Shown in pieces: positions 24,301-35,973 of a DNA stretch of 64,000 bases (its first letter is position 1; each line of letters begins with the position of its first letter). This DNA comes from Verpa conica (lineage: Eukaryota; Ascomycota; Pezizomycetes; Pezizales; Morchellaceae). Position numbers and translations under genes: made by a program. The DNA is taken from contig JAUFSD010000006.1 in assembly GCA_033030425.1 (NCBI GenBank), positions 1,550,001 to 1,614,000 on the forward strand. The letters run 5' to 3'. Under the pieces are notes generated by a model. The model saw only the letters and a program-made list of their open reading frames with translations. It did no database searches and was not told where the DNA came from.

Positions 24301-27300
24301 GGGAGCTGGTGCACTAAACCTGGGGAGGTATAGCACCGTTCGCCCCATTATAGGTAACATGACAGGTAATTTGTTCTTCTTTCCACGGACTTTTCATTCC
24401 CCGGACGCACTTCCGTTAAGAGAACGTCTATGTCGCTACTATTTCGATATCTACTGAGACGGCAGGGGAGTTGACGCAACGGGAAACCGGACACACGACT
24501 TTATTACTTACGCATAGCGAACTCTTTCTATTACAAGAGATACCCAGGGATATTGAGGAAAATATTTCGCGGGAAGCGCTAAATCCGCACTCGTCGGGGT
24601 TTGGCTTTCTACCCGCGGGGCTTTTTATTAATTTTCATGGATTTTATTTCCGCGCCAGTTTTGGGGAGGGTTTTCACTCTTAATTGTGGGAGAAGAAAAT
24701 AGCCTGGGTACATGTACGTTACGTACACACATGACTGAAACCCTCCAGCATCAGTATCTATGTCGGCGTTGACAGCTCTCTAATGTAGAGCACCGGTGCT
24801 TGAAGTGTTGTCTGTACAACTCTACATGCTGGATTTTTTATTTTTTGGTCGAGACAATAGTAAGAGGTAGAATTGGCAGGTATCTAAGCTCGCCTTCCCG
24901 TCGACGTCCTGTCGAAGCGAGGTCGTTTCAGTAGATATTCAAATGGCTGTATCTCATGCAAGCGCGGTCTCAGGTAACTACCGGTGGTATCGTATACTCG
25001 TTCATTTGAAAATACGCCTGGGCTGAGCTTGTAGTTTGGACTGACTACTATCGAGACTACGCGTTTGAGGCTTTAACAGAAGCTTCTAAACCGTTGTGAC
25101 ATTCTATGAGACCTAACCCTTACGTATCCTGAGTGCGAATTCATGAACCACTGTATATCTTCAATTCGAGTGAATTTTCAGCAGTTGGGCTTACTTCTAA
25201 AAACAATCAAAACCCCACGCTCCGGGAATAGGCAACATCTAGAAAATCGTCCCGGCTCCCCGTTACCGTTGTTTCAGCACCAAAGAGCTAGCTTTCTGGA
25301 ACCCTACCATACGAGCAAGCAAAAGCCACTCTCTTCCGAACAACCCACTGAGCGAATTTTGAGATGACCAAAAGAAAATAAGAATAAAAAAAGCAATAAC
25401 CGCAGGATCTCCTTCCCCATACCGGTGAACGGACCCTCATGCGCCTTGAGGGGGGGACGGAAGGTCTACCAAACTATCCATGTTCAGATTCATTCCGTCC
25501 CCGTTAATTTGTTTACCGCATTATTTTTTTTGTTTATTCTCAAAACACCCAGCCAGTCCAGTTCACCAGCATACTAAAAGTAACGTCATGACTATACTTT
25601 CCTCCTCTATTTTTCTTTTTCTTCCACCATGTGTGACATGGGCATCTGCGGTTCGCTTTTAAAGGTACCCGGGTTACGATGCGTCTCACTTTCTGCAGGC
25701 GGACACAGATCATTGTCCCCTGCCTCCCAAGGGGGATGTTTAATCATTTTTTACGTATGTGTGTGTGTACCCCACATTGCTTTTGTGTGGGGAGGAAAGT
25801 CGAGTGATAGGGGGCTAGACGCCATTGTCCTGTTTTTAGACATGGGTGGTGCATGGGGGAGTTACTATTTGAGAGGTAGAGGAAGTTTTTACGTAATTAC
25901 AGCCCTACCTTGGAACCCTAGTGGGTATCTTTGCTTATTGGGTGGTTATTGTATTTGCGGGTTTGTAGAGGAAGTTTCCGAGCTTTGACGGGAGCGGATG
26001 GAATTTCCGGGGTAGGTGTTATTTAACTATACGTGGGGGAGGTTTAGTGTTGAGGTATGTTCACGATATTTATATCTTGGCATCAGTGGTAGAGCTTCTG
26101 TACTTTCTTAAGCTCTTTGGAAGTACTAGTTATAGGGAATATAAGTTTAATAAAATATCTAAATAGTACTATGAGGTGGTTTGTATAGCTAAAGGGTTTC
26201 TCTAAACACTATGATATTCTAGACTAATTTAGTGTGAGTTTCATAGTTTCACAGCTGTAGAATTAGATATAAATTCTACCAACTATAGAGCCATCTGGAC
26301 TGAATGTACTCCAAACCTTAAACGTAATCCGCACACCATAAACTTGATGTCTCACGACATACCCCAGACATGCAGTCCGCCGGGGACAAGGCATGAGCAT
26401 GGGCGATATGCGAGAATGCAAGGTGTTGATTAGGGGTTTATCGACCCCATACTCAGTTCCTGGACATGCGAGCAGGGGTTGAAGGTGGGTGTCTTTAGTG
26501 AGAAAAGTACGCCTATCGATTGGTAAGAGTACCACTTGCATGTCCGGGACACTCTCTATCTACCCGAATTATATTTAGCCCTTCCTTGAAAGTTCGCCCG
26601 TTTGTGTTTCTTTTTGCAATTTGCCCTCGAGATTTAATGTTATTGGATAGCTCACTGGTTAGGTGGCTTTGTTCTTCTGCATGGCCGGTCAACTAGCTAG
26701 TTATCCTGATGCAATGCAAGTTTATTCAGGCATCCTGATTAATTGGGAACTATCTATTGATCTGGCATAAAACCCTATGTGTAAGTATTTGAGTCATATG
26801 GTATCACTCGCTCAATTATCGCCACCAGTCTTGGCAATATAAGTTTGTGGTTACCCATACGAAGAAATATATGAGTAAGCGCATATACCGTAAAAAGCCG
26901 AGGAGAGTGTTTGTGTTCCCAGTCGCGGTGGTTTTTGGTGTAATTCCCAATACTACTGTGGCGTGCATACAGCTATGCTATACATTTTGGCAGGTTGCAA
27001 CGGTAAATTCCCCGGAAGGAGAGTTCATGTTGGCGTCAGCTAAGCAGAGTATTTCAATATAGGCTGACTTCACAGCCAGAATTGCTTGAGGTTGGTTACA
27101 CCACGATGTCTTCGGTGTAATAAAACAATTTCCAAGAAAACCATACAAACAGTTCTTGAGCGTAGATCCTCTTCTAAGCGAAGGTACCCAGAATTCAACT
27201 TCGTCTTGGTCCTTCTTCTGTTCCGTGTGAGCTATTATTCCATCAGTGATTTTTACAATAGTAATTTGAAGAAGAATTAATGTGTTTTTCAAGTCCCCAG

Positions 27301-28185
27301 AATCATGAGATAACTAGAAAAAGGAAAAAAAAGAACCCACCATTTATAGCTTTATCATGCGTTTTCGTTTATAAAAAATTGTACTATTTACTAATTCTTC
27401 CGAGCACCAGCTTATCGTCCTATGCATATATTCGTACGTGCTATCATCAGCTGAACCGACGATAGAAACCCTAGCCTGTCTTGAAGAGGATATGCTTCCC
27501 TTTATGCCCAGTATTAGTGACAGTCAGCCTACGTACGGCATTCCGGAAGATGGGCTCAGAATTCCAGGTCTGGTGCCGCGATAGTATAAGCACCAAGAGA
27601 CTCTTTCGGGTTGTTGCATGCACACTGTGTAACTCGATGCCACCCGAACGTTTCCGGACTCCGAGCCGATGCAGGGACCATCATAGGGGAGAGGTTGTGC
27701 TTATATAATTACGTTAGAACCCGTCTTAGCTTGATTAAGCTGGGGTACATGTGTAAAAGCTAACTTTTACCGGGTAGTAGAGAAGTCTTGTACCTTGGAG
27801 CAGCTATTCCCTTTTCTACAGTACGCAACCAACCCGAGTGATATTTCATGATGTTATTTAGATCTAGATAGAAACTTATTTGTTGTTTCATAAGAGAAGT
27901 CATAGTTTATACTCGATTTAGAAGATTTGGAGATATACTGATTATATTTTACGGCTATCAAAGCCTATATACAAAATTTAAAGAAAGATCAAATGGCTTA
28001 GCTCTGCCGCCACTTTCCACCAAAAAGAATAAATCTAAACAAAACCCTCATTCTAGACGGCTGACTTAATCAGATTCCACATCTCTTCAGTTATTTCTGC
28101 GTTGTCAAATCGTATCTGTAAGGAAGGTAAGCTAGGTTGATAAGTTGAAGGGTAGTACACTGCTTTTACATACCATAGGTAATAT
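21365..28185. other. Long intergenic block, partly GC-richer, no firm gene
   Basis: 21365-25400 is GC-richer than the rest of the window and full of overlapping frames below 130 codons on both strands without domains. It probably holds the PPN1 promoter and transcribed leader, and perhaps non-coding RNA. It is rich in ACATAC/ACATGTA words. 25630-25988 plus is a 119-codon frame without recognisable content. 26263-26541 and 26978-27292 minus are candidate small exons (the second has a Cys-containing C-terminus but opens on TTG), neither supportable. Confidence 0.35.
24708..24717. promoter_or_regulatory. GTACATGTAC palindrome
   Basis: Perfect 10-bp palindrome followed directly by a second palindromic GTTACGTAC-like word. 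Related to the palindromes at 16681-16707. Function unknown. Confidence 0.2.
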
Positions 28186-28830
28186 TTAGTTACCACCGTG
28201 ATGTCCACCGTAATATCCACGGCCACCAGTGGGAGCTGGGCCAGTTATGCCGCTGGGAAAGCCACCGCTGGGGAAGCTATCGCTGGGGAAGACACCGCTG
28301 GGAATGTCACCAGTGGGAATGCCAGTGGGGGCACTAACGGTGTGGAGGGGAGCACCGGAGTGGGCGAATGTGGTGGTGCTAGTGGGAGCACTAACAGTGT
28401 GGAGAGGAGCACCGGAGTGGTTAAAGGTAGTGGTACCAGTGGGAGCACTGACAGTGTGAAGAGGAGCACCGGAGTGGTTAAAGGTGGTGGTGCCAGTGGG
28501 AGCACTAGCAGTGTGGAGGGGGGCACCGGAGTGGGCGAATGTGGTGGTGGTGCCAGTGGGAGCACTAACAGTGTGGAGAGGAGCACCGGAGTGGGCGAAA
28601 GTAGTAGTGCCAGTGGGAGCACTGACAGTGTGGAGTGGAGCACCGGAGTGATCAAAGGTAGTGGTGGTGCCAGTGGGAGCACTGACAGTGTGGAGGGGAG
28701 CACCGGAGTGGGCAAATGTGGTGGGGAGGCCAGAGAAGGTAGCGGTTGGTACCTCACCCTGTGGGACTGGGGCAGCCCCGACAAGGGCAGCGAAGATACT
28801 GGCAGAAATGGTAAGAGTGAAGAGTTGCAT
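28186..28830 (-). CDS. Secreted tandem-repeat protein, 214 aa
   Basis: ATG frame with a clear signal peptide (hydrophobic core SASIFAALVGA, cleavage near residue 19) and a mature chain made of seven repeats of 19-20 residues with consensus HSGAPLHTVSAPTGTTTF. The short tail is first Pro/Ser/Gly-rich (FPSGGFPSG) and ends in a Gly/Tyr/His-rich GYYGGHHGG. There are no Cys in the repeats, so it is not a hydrophobin. The high Thr/Ser content suggests heavy O-glycosylation, and the terminal His/Gly stretch could bind metal. A cell-wall or matrix protein is the best guess. A good promoter precedes it: a TATATAAA box and a probable 5' UTR intron. Repeat number is likely to vary between strains. Function unknown. 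Confidence 0.8.
   Translation of the reverse strand: MQLFTLTISASIFAALVGAAPVPQGEVPTATFSGLPTTFAHSGAPLHTVSAPTGTTTTFDHSGAPLHTVSAPTGTTTFAHSGAPLHTVSAPTGTTTTFAHSGAPLHTASAPTGTTTFNHSGAPLHTVSAPTGTTTFNHSGAPLHTVSAPTSTTTFAHSGAPLHTVSAPTGIPTGDIPSGVFPSDSFPSGGFPSGITGPAPTGGRGYYGGHHGGN
28325..28729 (-). repeat. Seven tandem 57/60-bp coding repeats
   Basis: Units start at 28325, 28382, 28439, 28496, 28556, 28613 and 28673 on the plus-strand numbering. Five units are 57 bp and two are 60 bp, differing by one extra codon in the Thr run. All lengths are multiples of three, so copy changes keep the frame. The units are highly similar. Confidence 0.9.
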
Positions 28831-28863
28831 TTTGAAGTTTTTTGAAAACGTGTATTGAGTGAA

Positions 28864-28925
28864 CTAGAACTTATCTAAGAGATTGTTAGAAGCCAAGTCG
28901 AAGTAAAGAAAGAGCTAGGACTTAC
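28864..28925 (-). other. Probable 5' UTR intron of the repeat-protein gene
   Basis: A GTAAGTCC donor at 28925 and a TTCTAG acceptor at 28864 (minus strand) lie between the TATA box and the ATG at 28830. Length would be 62 nt, like the coding introns here. Confidence 0.4.
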
Positions 28926-29040
28926 TTGAAAGAATGTAGAATAAAGTAGGAAGGGAAGAGCTAGAGAGAATGTGTAAGGCAATGGAAGGACTGATAGACT
29001 GAGCTGATGATTTGGAAGTGAAGGGAGGAAAGCACCCTGA

Positions 29041-29048
29041 TTTATATA
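29041..29048 (-). promoter_or_regulatory. TATA box of the repeat-protein gene
   Basis: TATATAAA on the minus strand about 211 bp before the ATG, followed by a pyrimidine-rich stretch typical of strongly expressed fungal genes. Confidence 0.5.
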
Positions 29049-31733
29049 TTTCTGGATCTCTATTGTTGCCGTTGAAGTAATTGAAGGAACGTATGGATTA
29101 GTAGTCAGCAAACAAGATGGTGCAACCAATGGGAGTCACCACAGACCCATGCCTACTAACAGCCCTATCAGCGCCAACCGGAGCTCGGCCATTGATATTG
29201 CACTGACCCCTGAGCCCAAAGGACTGTGCTTGCAGAATCAAAGCTTTCCCTCCAAGGCCAGCGGCTGGGTCTCTCAACCTCTACCGGTCCTAAATCTACA
29301 CGCAATGTATCTTTCACAAAGGAATCCCTTTGGCCATTCAGGAAGCAACTATCTACCGGACTACCTATTGATCAAACATTCTTAAATTAAAGTTAGAGAA
29401 AATCCTCCGGAGTCCACCTGCCAATACCATCGCGGATCTTAGTACACATAGTGATAAGCATCCAATGGAAGGTTTTACCCTAGTAAAAATTCAACTTCTT
29501 GCAACACCACAAAGAATCGGCAAAATGCTTTGGGAATGTAAATTTCTCTATCGGATGCGATTTTCAGTGATAGCTGACGCGTCGTTGATGTGCGTTTCAA
29601 AAAAGCTTGTGGTTTCGTCTACAGATAGATTAGCTTCATTTTCTGTGAAACACGCGAGCTCGGTTCTTCTATGAACAGGTGCCAAGGATCTACAAAACCT
29701 GGATTATCAACCCGAATAAGACGTTTCTATAGTTCATATTTGACCGCAACCCTGGACATGACGAGCGGGTATTCTTTCATTACTGGCCAGGCTCAGCTTG
29801 CTCATCTATCATGGGTTTCAGGAATGGGACAGTGCGTATGTCTAGATGCTTTTTTGGCGGATATGTGAAAAATCCCCAACCACGGCAATTTATGAATCTG
29901 TTTGCGTGCTTGGAGGTGATAATTAGGTCATTGGGTAACGGGGGAATTAAGGAGATCAGTGATATTCATACGACCAAGTATGTCCAAGAGGCTACTTATA
30001 TAGCTACCTGGATCTATAAGAAAGAGAAACCCACGAGGGAAATTCGAAGTACCAATGAATTAAAGTAATCTCTTTAATGACCTTTAGTTTTTCGTATTAA
30101 GGAACAATATTTGTAACTTCAAGCTATGTGGGCACTGGAAGTCACAAAAGGAAAAAACTTCATTCTAACCAACAAAAACGATATAAGAAAGATACGCCTA
30201 GATCTATGCCCCTTGCGGATTATGCATACTTCCTCGGTTCGATAACTAGCCTAGCGCTGCGAAAACTTACTGGGCCCTTGGCTCCACCTCTATTTAAATC
30301 CAAACAGCATACTCAAATTCATAAAAAAAAAATATTATCTCCGTGCCGCACTCCATCCAAAAATCACTATCAGGTGGAGAGATAAATTAAATATATTCAT
30401 TCTCCTGAGAAATAGCTAGGGGGTAGTAGAGCCATGACCAGGGTAACCCGTATGAGATACCGTCGTGCACAGATATTCTATAATAAAAATTATGGCCCCC
30501 ACCGGTTTTCTGGTTCGTTCCTTGGGGGCAAGTACAACAAAGCTTAGGGTACCCCAGAACGCTTGTAGACGCAAGCTTTAATCTTTTCTCCGACATATCC
30601 GTGTGTACCAGAAACAGGGTAAACTACAAGGACCTCGGGATATTTCTCCGATACTAAGTAGTCATTTCTAGATAAGTCTCGTGTAGAACCGAACGACGAA
30701 GATCAGTAATACCTTTGATGTAACCTCCGGATACGTCGGCCGGATAGAAGAGAGAGATAATCCGTTTATAAGGGTAAAGGCTCGGCTTTATTCGAGTGCG
30801 AGACACAAGTTGGCCTGTGCTAGTTCTATCACCAGCTTCGTCCTGAAATTCCTCAGACTTTGAAATCAAGGCAGGACAAGTCCCGGACCTTTTCGTTATA
30901 GAGAAATCTAGATGCTTAGGTGTACATGCATGTGCGTGGCTAAGACACGCGGGAAAAAGCTTGGTTCTGGAGGGGGGGGGGGGGTCTGGGGATACATAAT
31001 CACAAATCACTAAAAGAGGTTTGGCAATAGTAATCAAATTTCTTTTGTTGGTAATTTCATCTTCTTTCCTTGTAAAATATGCCTGGATTTTCTGGTTGAA
31101 TATGTCATAAAAGCCTCGTTTACGTGCTAAAATTATATTAAAGAATTAGCAACTGGCTGGGCTTCAATTCACAGCTCTACCTAAAAACCCACCGAAATAA
31201 CTTCTGATATCTGGAGCTAGATAGGTGAGTTCTTCTACAGGCACTTTGGTTATTAGAAATTCACAGGTCTTGCATTAATCGCACCTATAGCTGTCATTGG
31301 ATCGATAGAACCGCGGACTTTTCAAATGATAGTTGACATAAAATATATCTGATTTACAGCACTAGTCAAGTCTAACGCTATTATCTAGTTTTTTTACCTA
31401 CTCTTTGAAAGGAAAGCGGTGCTTTTCCGGAATAAACTGCATACTTCTATGTCTACAGGTTTCTGCGTATTCTGAAACCGTTCAAAGCTTAGCCAGTCTA
31501 AAAATCAGGAATTTTCACTTCAGTCTACTGTTTCATTCAGATACTGTTTTCAAGACACTTATTTTCTAGAATTCATTCAACATGACTCTATTAATGGGTG
31601 TAGTTTCTCTCCCGAAAGCTATAGATACCCCGTCATTACGTACCTTCTTCTCAACCCCCCAACACGAGCTAAGAAGCCCTAGAATAGACCCCTCTTTAGA
31701 GATACTCACCATATATATAATCAAGCCTAAGAA

Positions 31734-32480
31734 ATGCCTCATCGTCAATATTTATGGCCTCGCCCTACGCATAGATCTCAAGAAACCCCAAATGCCCCAA
31801 ATCGACGTGACAGTGACAGAGTACCAGCCCTACAAACCTTAGAAACATTCGTGTTGGATAACTTCCAAACATATGCTAGAGGCTTCCGAGCACAGCCGTC
31901 ATCACCAAACATTTCACCGCGAGATATCAGTAGCTTTACACAAACTGCAGAAGAACCGAGGCGTGTTCAAAGACCAGATACACGACCACATCTACTACAA
32001 CCTCACCTACATACAGCGGGTGCAACTCTTGATTTCAATCATCAACAGATTTATGGAGAGGCGACCCAACACTCTCCTAGGCGGTTACGCTTGAGGCGCC
32101 CTGTTCGCTTTACAGACGAGTTTGAAACTAGGCAACGTTATTCCTTTTCTGAGTTTCTAAGATCGCAACTACCTTTACACCCCCCTGAGAGAGTAGCGCA
32201 GTCTACTGAAGCCAGTCTAGCCCAGAACATCTCTCGAGGAAATAGCACTAGCCTGCGTCAAACACGTACTCCTTCACCGCCACCTACATGGTTTGAAGGT
32301 ATGTGCATCGAAAAACAATGCCCAGTTTGCTATGAACAGATTGTTGGTATCCGTTTTCTATGTAGACATGCGCTATGTGTGGTATGTTATGATAAGATGT
32401 TCCTTATCGATCTCGAAATGAATGTTGAGAGTAAATGCCCTATGTGCAGAGCTGTCATTCATGGCTGGCAGGCGCTTTAA
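31734..32480 (+). CDS. C3HC4 RING-finger protein, 248 aa
   Basis: A single-exon ATG frame. The C-terminus is a RING finger with C196, C199, C210, H212, C215, C218, C235 and C238 (CPVC...CRHALCVVC...CPMCR), the C3HC4 pattern of E3 ubiquitin ligases. It would position an E2 to ubiquitinate a substrate. The remaining 190 residues are basic, rich in Arg, Gln, Pro and Ser, and look disordered, with no transmembrane helix or other domain. The first 40 residues (YLWPRPTHRSQETPNAP) are low-complexity. It stands alone in a gene-poor, AT-rich region, with no neighbour hinting at a pathway. The substrate cannot be inferred. All zinc ligands are intact, so it is probably functional. Confidence 0.8.
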   Translation: MPHRQYLWPRPTHRSQETPNAPNRRDSDRVPALQTLETFVLDNFQTYARGFRAQPSSPNISPRDISSFTQTAEEPRRVQRPDTRPHLLQPHLHTAGATLDFNHQQIYGEATQHSPRRLRLRRPVRFTDEFETRQRYSFSEFLRSQLPLHPPERVAQSTEASLAQNISRGNSTSLRQTRTPSPPPTWFEGMCIEKQCPVCYEQIVGIRFLCRHALCVVCYDKMFLIDLEMNVESKCPMCRAVIHGWQAL

Positions 32481-34011
32481 AAGCGAGTTTTTCGGTCCGT
32501 ATAAGTTTATAATTATAAAATTAAAATTTTCACCATACTAGACTATAAATGTAGTACTTATGATTAATTCACTCATTCATTCAGACTATAAATGTGGGTA
32601 TTGAATAGACACTGTATAGGGTTGTATAATAATGTTATTGATGTCCTTTTATTTTATTATATTAGGAATTTGCTACCGATAATAGGGCCCAATGACGAGT
32701 AGATAATTTAAGGGTTGCGCTCTTGTTCCAGTATAGGCTGTGTAATGGGTATACTATGGGTATAAGCAGGCTTTAGAGGCCTATATATATATGATATAAG
32801 AGTGCATATATAGAGATTTTAGGGGATGAATAATCAATCAACCAACCAAGACTGTAGGAGTACCTAAAAAACTAGATTATCATAAGTCTAAAGTCTACTC
32901 GCTACCCACCTCTACTTCCTAATCAGCTGAGTCTGTGCTCAGAGTCATTTCGGTAACGTAGCCCCCACAATTAATGGTCCACCACACCTTGAGCAAGAGT
33001 ATATATAGAGCAGTACGTTCCTTAATGCATTAATGCATAATTGAGCGCCATACTTTCTACAACTTATTGCGCTGTGAAAAGAAACATTCAATAGTGTACC
33101 ATAACCTTAGGGTTGCATGTACTTATGATAAATTCATTCATTCAACATTCTATAGTATGTTAATGGAATAACGAGTGATAGGTTGTGATTTTAATATCAA
33201 ACCACCCTTTCACGTAAGTTCAAGGATCATTATTAGGGTTTTTCTTAATTAGAAATTATTGAATATTATTATTTATGTGCTATGTAGAGATATGGCGAGC
33301 ACGGGAAGTATGCCAAACTCGTTTTACCATAATATAGTCAAGTGTTGTTAACTTTGCAATAACGACTAGAAATCGCTAGAGCACTCGCGCTCATACGTAG
33401 CAATAAAAAACCGGCGATATATTTAGTGAGATATATATTTACGGATAAAAAGGGACGTATGTAAATGTTCGATAGATTTTCTAGTCTCGATAAAGTGCGT
33501 ACCACATTAACTGGCGAGACTCATAATAGCACGAGACGTCCGAAGAAAGTGTGACTGGAATGGTTTACTGCATGTGAATGCTCTGGTAGCATTGTTTTTA
33601 TCACTCTCTATAGATGTCACTTGATTCTCTTAGGGATAGAAACTATTTTTACAAGTTAGGTACTTCGCTACTTCTTTTTAACCTCCTAGCATCTCGCTAG
33701 CTAATGCAGATATAGCTACTAAGCGATCTTCAAACCTAACCCACAAAATTATCGTACCGACTTTATCAAAGTATTACTACACTCGTTTTTAGTTTGTTCA
33801 CCCCAATACACTGATAGAATTTCCCCTTATATATTACCGACACAAGATATCACGAATGGGGGAGTGTCTCCGGTTGTGTACAAAAAACGCAGTTGAAACT
33901 CATGGGTATCGTAACATTTTTGCGTAAGGACGGGTTGCCGGGGGTACTGGAATATATACAGATTTAGCCATAATTAATTGAGGCACCCCAGCCTTAGTGA
34001 CAGTATAGTAT

Positions 34012-34163
34012 AGCCTCTGGTAGAATTAATACGAAAATGCGCCACTAAGGGCTCAGAGGTCTGATTGGCATTTGATTCCCTCAACAAAGATTCTAGTGGT
34101 GGGTACTGGCTATAAAACCCTTGCTCTCTAACCCCTGTTTTTATAATAATTCTACCGGAGGCT
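34012..34163. mobile_element. Candidate MITE-like element with terminal inverted repeats
   Basis: AGCCTCTGGTAGAATTAAT at the left end matches the reverse complement of the right end (AGCCTCCGGTAGAATTATT) with two mismatches in 19. The 152-bp length, terminal inverted repeats and non-coding interior fit a miniature inverted-repeat element. I do not see a clear target-site duplication, so this remains a candidate. Confidence 0.4.
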
Positions 34164-35860
34164 GTAATTAGTATGGCATTCGGGGCTAGCCTGCTGGTAG
34201 TTTAGTGATAAGATAAGAGTTGATAGTTCCAACACCCCTTGCACCACTAGGGCTACGCAGTCACACCTTTTTATTTTGATTATTACTTTCTTAGTTCTTT
34301 AGTCAATTAGTTGTCCTACAGAGAAGAGACCATAGAGCCAACTAGGAAGTTGTCTATTGTCTTAGGTGAAAGAGTAGCGCCGACGAATTCCCAGACCCAA
34401 AGTACTTCATGAGGTGGTGATACTTGGTAATTCCCTTTTCACTCTGAGTAGAGTGATGATATACTGTAACCCTACTACTTAAATAGGTATAGGACGAGAT
34501 AGCTATTACAGCCGGTCCCGAGAATCCCGTTCAGATACCAGGGCTATGAGGTTGTCAACAGAGCCGTAATGATTGTTTCTCTACACGGCTCAAGTTACTC
34601 TCTAGATAAACGAGTCTCTACGGTATGAGAATAGATTCTCCTCATTTACCTTTCCGCTACATCTCACAATGCATGGCCCCATGTAAGTTTATCAGAGGGT
34701 GGAGCCATTATTGTGTTCTGAGAGCTGTGTTTCCTACCCTGTAAATGGAGATTATTTGTCTGTAGCGCTTAATGCAATTTCCGACCCTTTTCAATATATA
34801 TTTGTTAGTGCATAGCTAATGCATTTCTTGCTGTTACACTAAGGTGCTAGCGGCAACTAGTGGGCAACATCCAACATGATTCGACAGCTTAGTCATAAAA
34901 GTACTTACCCTCTAAAGCCATCCCATAGTACCTGATACTTAGTTTCCGAGCTACAATAAGTAAAGGTACCGTGCTGACTCGAAGAATTCGAACCTGGCAT
35001 GATAGCCTCGGTGCTAAACCCCTTGGAGGAGGAATTTTGGGGGTTTAGCTAAAGCTTGGACGTTTTCAAGGGGGGGTGGTCTATTGGGGACTTACTCTCC
35101 AATTCATAGAGTTGGGGCTGATGTTGAGACTGCTACTTAGCTGGTATGGGGATAGAGTAGGTGAGGGTCGGCCGGATGTCGGAAGTGAAGCTATAGCAGT
35201 GGGTGGGGGTGGGTGTGTACCCCTTTAGTTACTAGTTCTGTAGTGGTTGGTATGGTAAACCATGATGAAGCGAGTGTATAGTGATCACGGGTGGTCGCAA
35301 TACGTATCCCTAATTAACAAGCTATGTGGGGCCGACAAAGTGCAAAAGTTTGAGGTTAACTAGATTGATAATTTATCTGGAAGGGCTTTTCTAGTAACAT
35401 TATTAGTAAATGTACAACTCAAATAGTAGACCTCTCTAAGCTAAAACTCGGTCTATATAGGTACATATACACGCCTTTTAACATTCATTAATTAGTAACA
35501 AAATCCTAAAATATACATATTGAATTTTAGAAATTTAACAAATAGGGTGCATGTAGGGCTCAAGTCGCATTTTACACTTGTATAAGTGCGCCCAACATCT
35601 CTTATAACTTTGTCAGGTAAAGCTCACGACTTATAGGGAATAAATCTTACAAGATAAGTCCAATACATGATTGAGTAGGCCCTTTCCCCCGTCTAATTTC
35701 CCGGGATTCTAGCCACCTAGGTTACAGACCACCCTAGGGGTTGGACTCCTAGCGCTCCTGGATTGTAGCCAGACGGGCATAGGCAAAAACAGGATCTCTA
35801 ATGCGTTGCTTTTTTACCTTCCTTATATTACGCGTGGGGGTGCGCTCAGAGACGCATCAC

Positions 35861-35973
35861 GGCCTCGTGACGAACACTCACTGATGACGATCTGATAAGA
35901 AATATATACACACTCGCCAAGCTACAGCAAAAATCTTATCAGATCGTCATCAGACAGTGTTCGTCACCAGGCC
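35861..35973. repeat. Large inverted repeat, 39-bp arms, 35-nt loop
   Basis: The left arm 35861-35899 and right arm 35935-35973 pair over 39 bp with three mismatches (ends GGCC, core GACGATCTGATAAG). The interior is AT-rich and non-coding. The transcript would fold into a long hairpin. Confidence 0.75.

Larger units (their letters stand above)
28831..31733. other. Intergenic between repeat protein and RING gene
   Basis: Apart from the repeat-protein promoter, frames of 60-130 codons at 29465-30068 plus, 30128-30385 plus and 30387-31037 minus overlap, have no domain, and cannot be joined convincingly. A run of 13 G lies at 30972-30984. Confidence 0.35.

Noticed and set aside
25629..25988. 119-codon plus frame
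   Set aside because: Cys/Gly/Tyr-rich low-information sequence without domain, signal peptide or splice support.
30972..30984. Run of 13 G
   Set aside because: Simple homopolymer; could be an assembly or sequencing artefact and carries no further signal.
34970..35045. A tRNA-like stretch on the minus strand with a GGTTCGAATTC B-box-like word
   Set aside because: The T-stem does not pair, no acceptor stem or A box fits, so it is not a tRNA.
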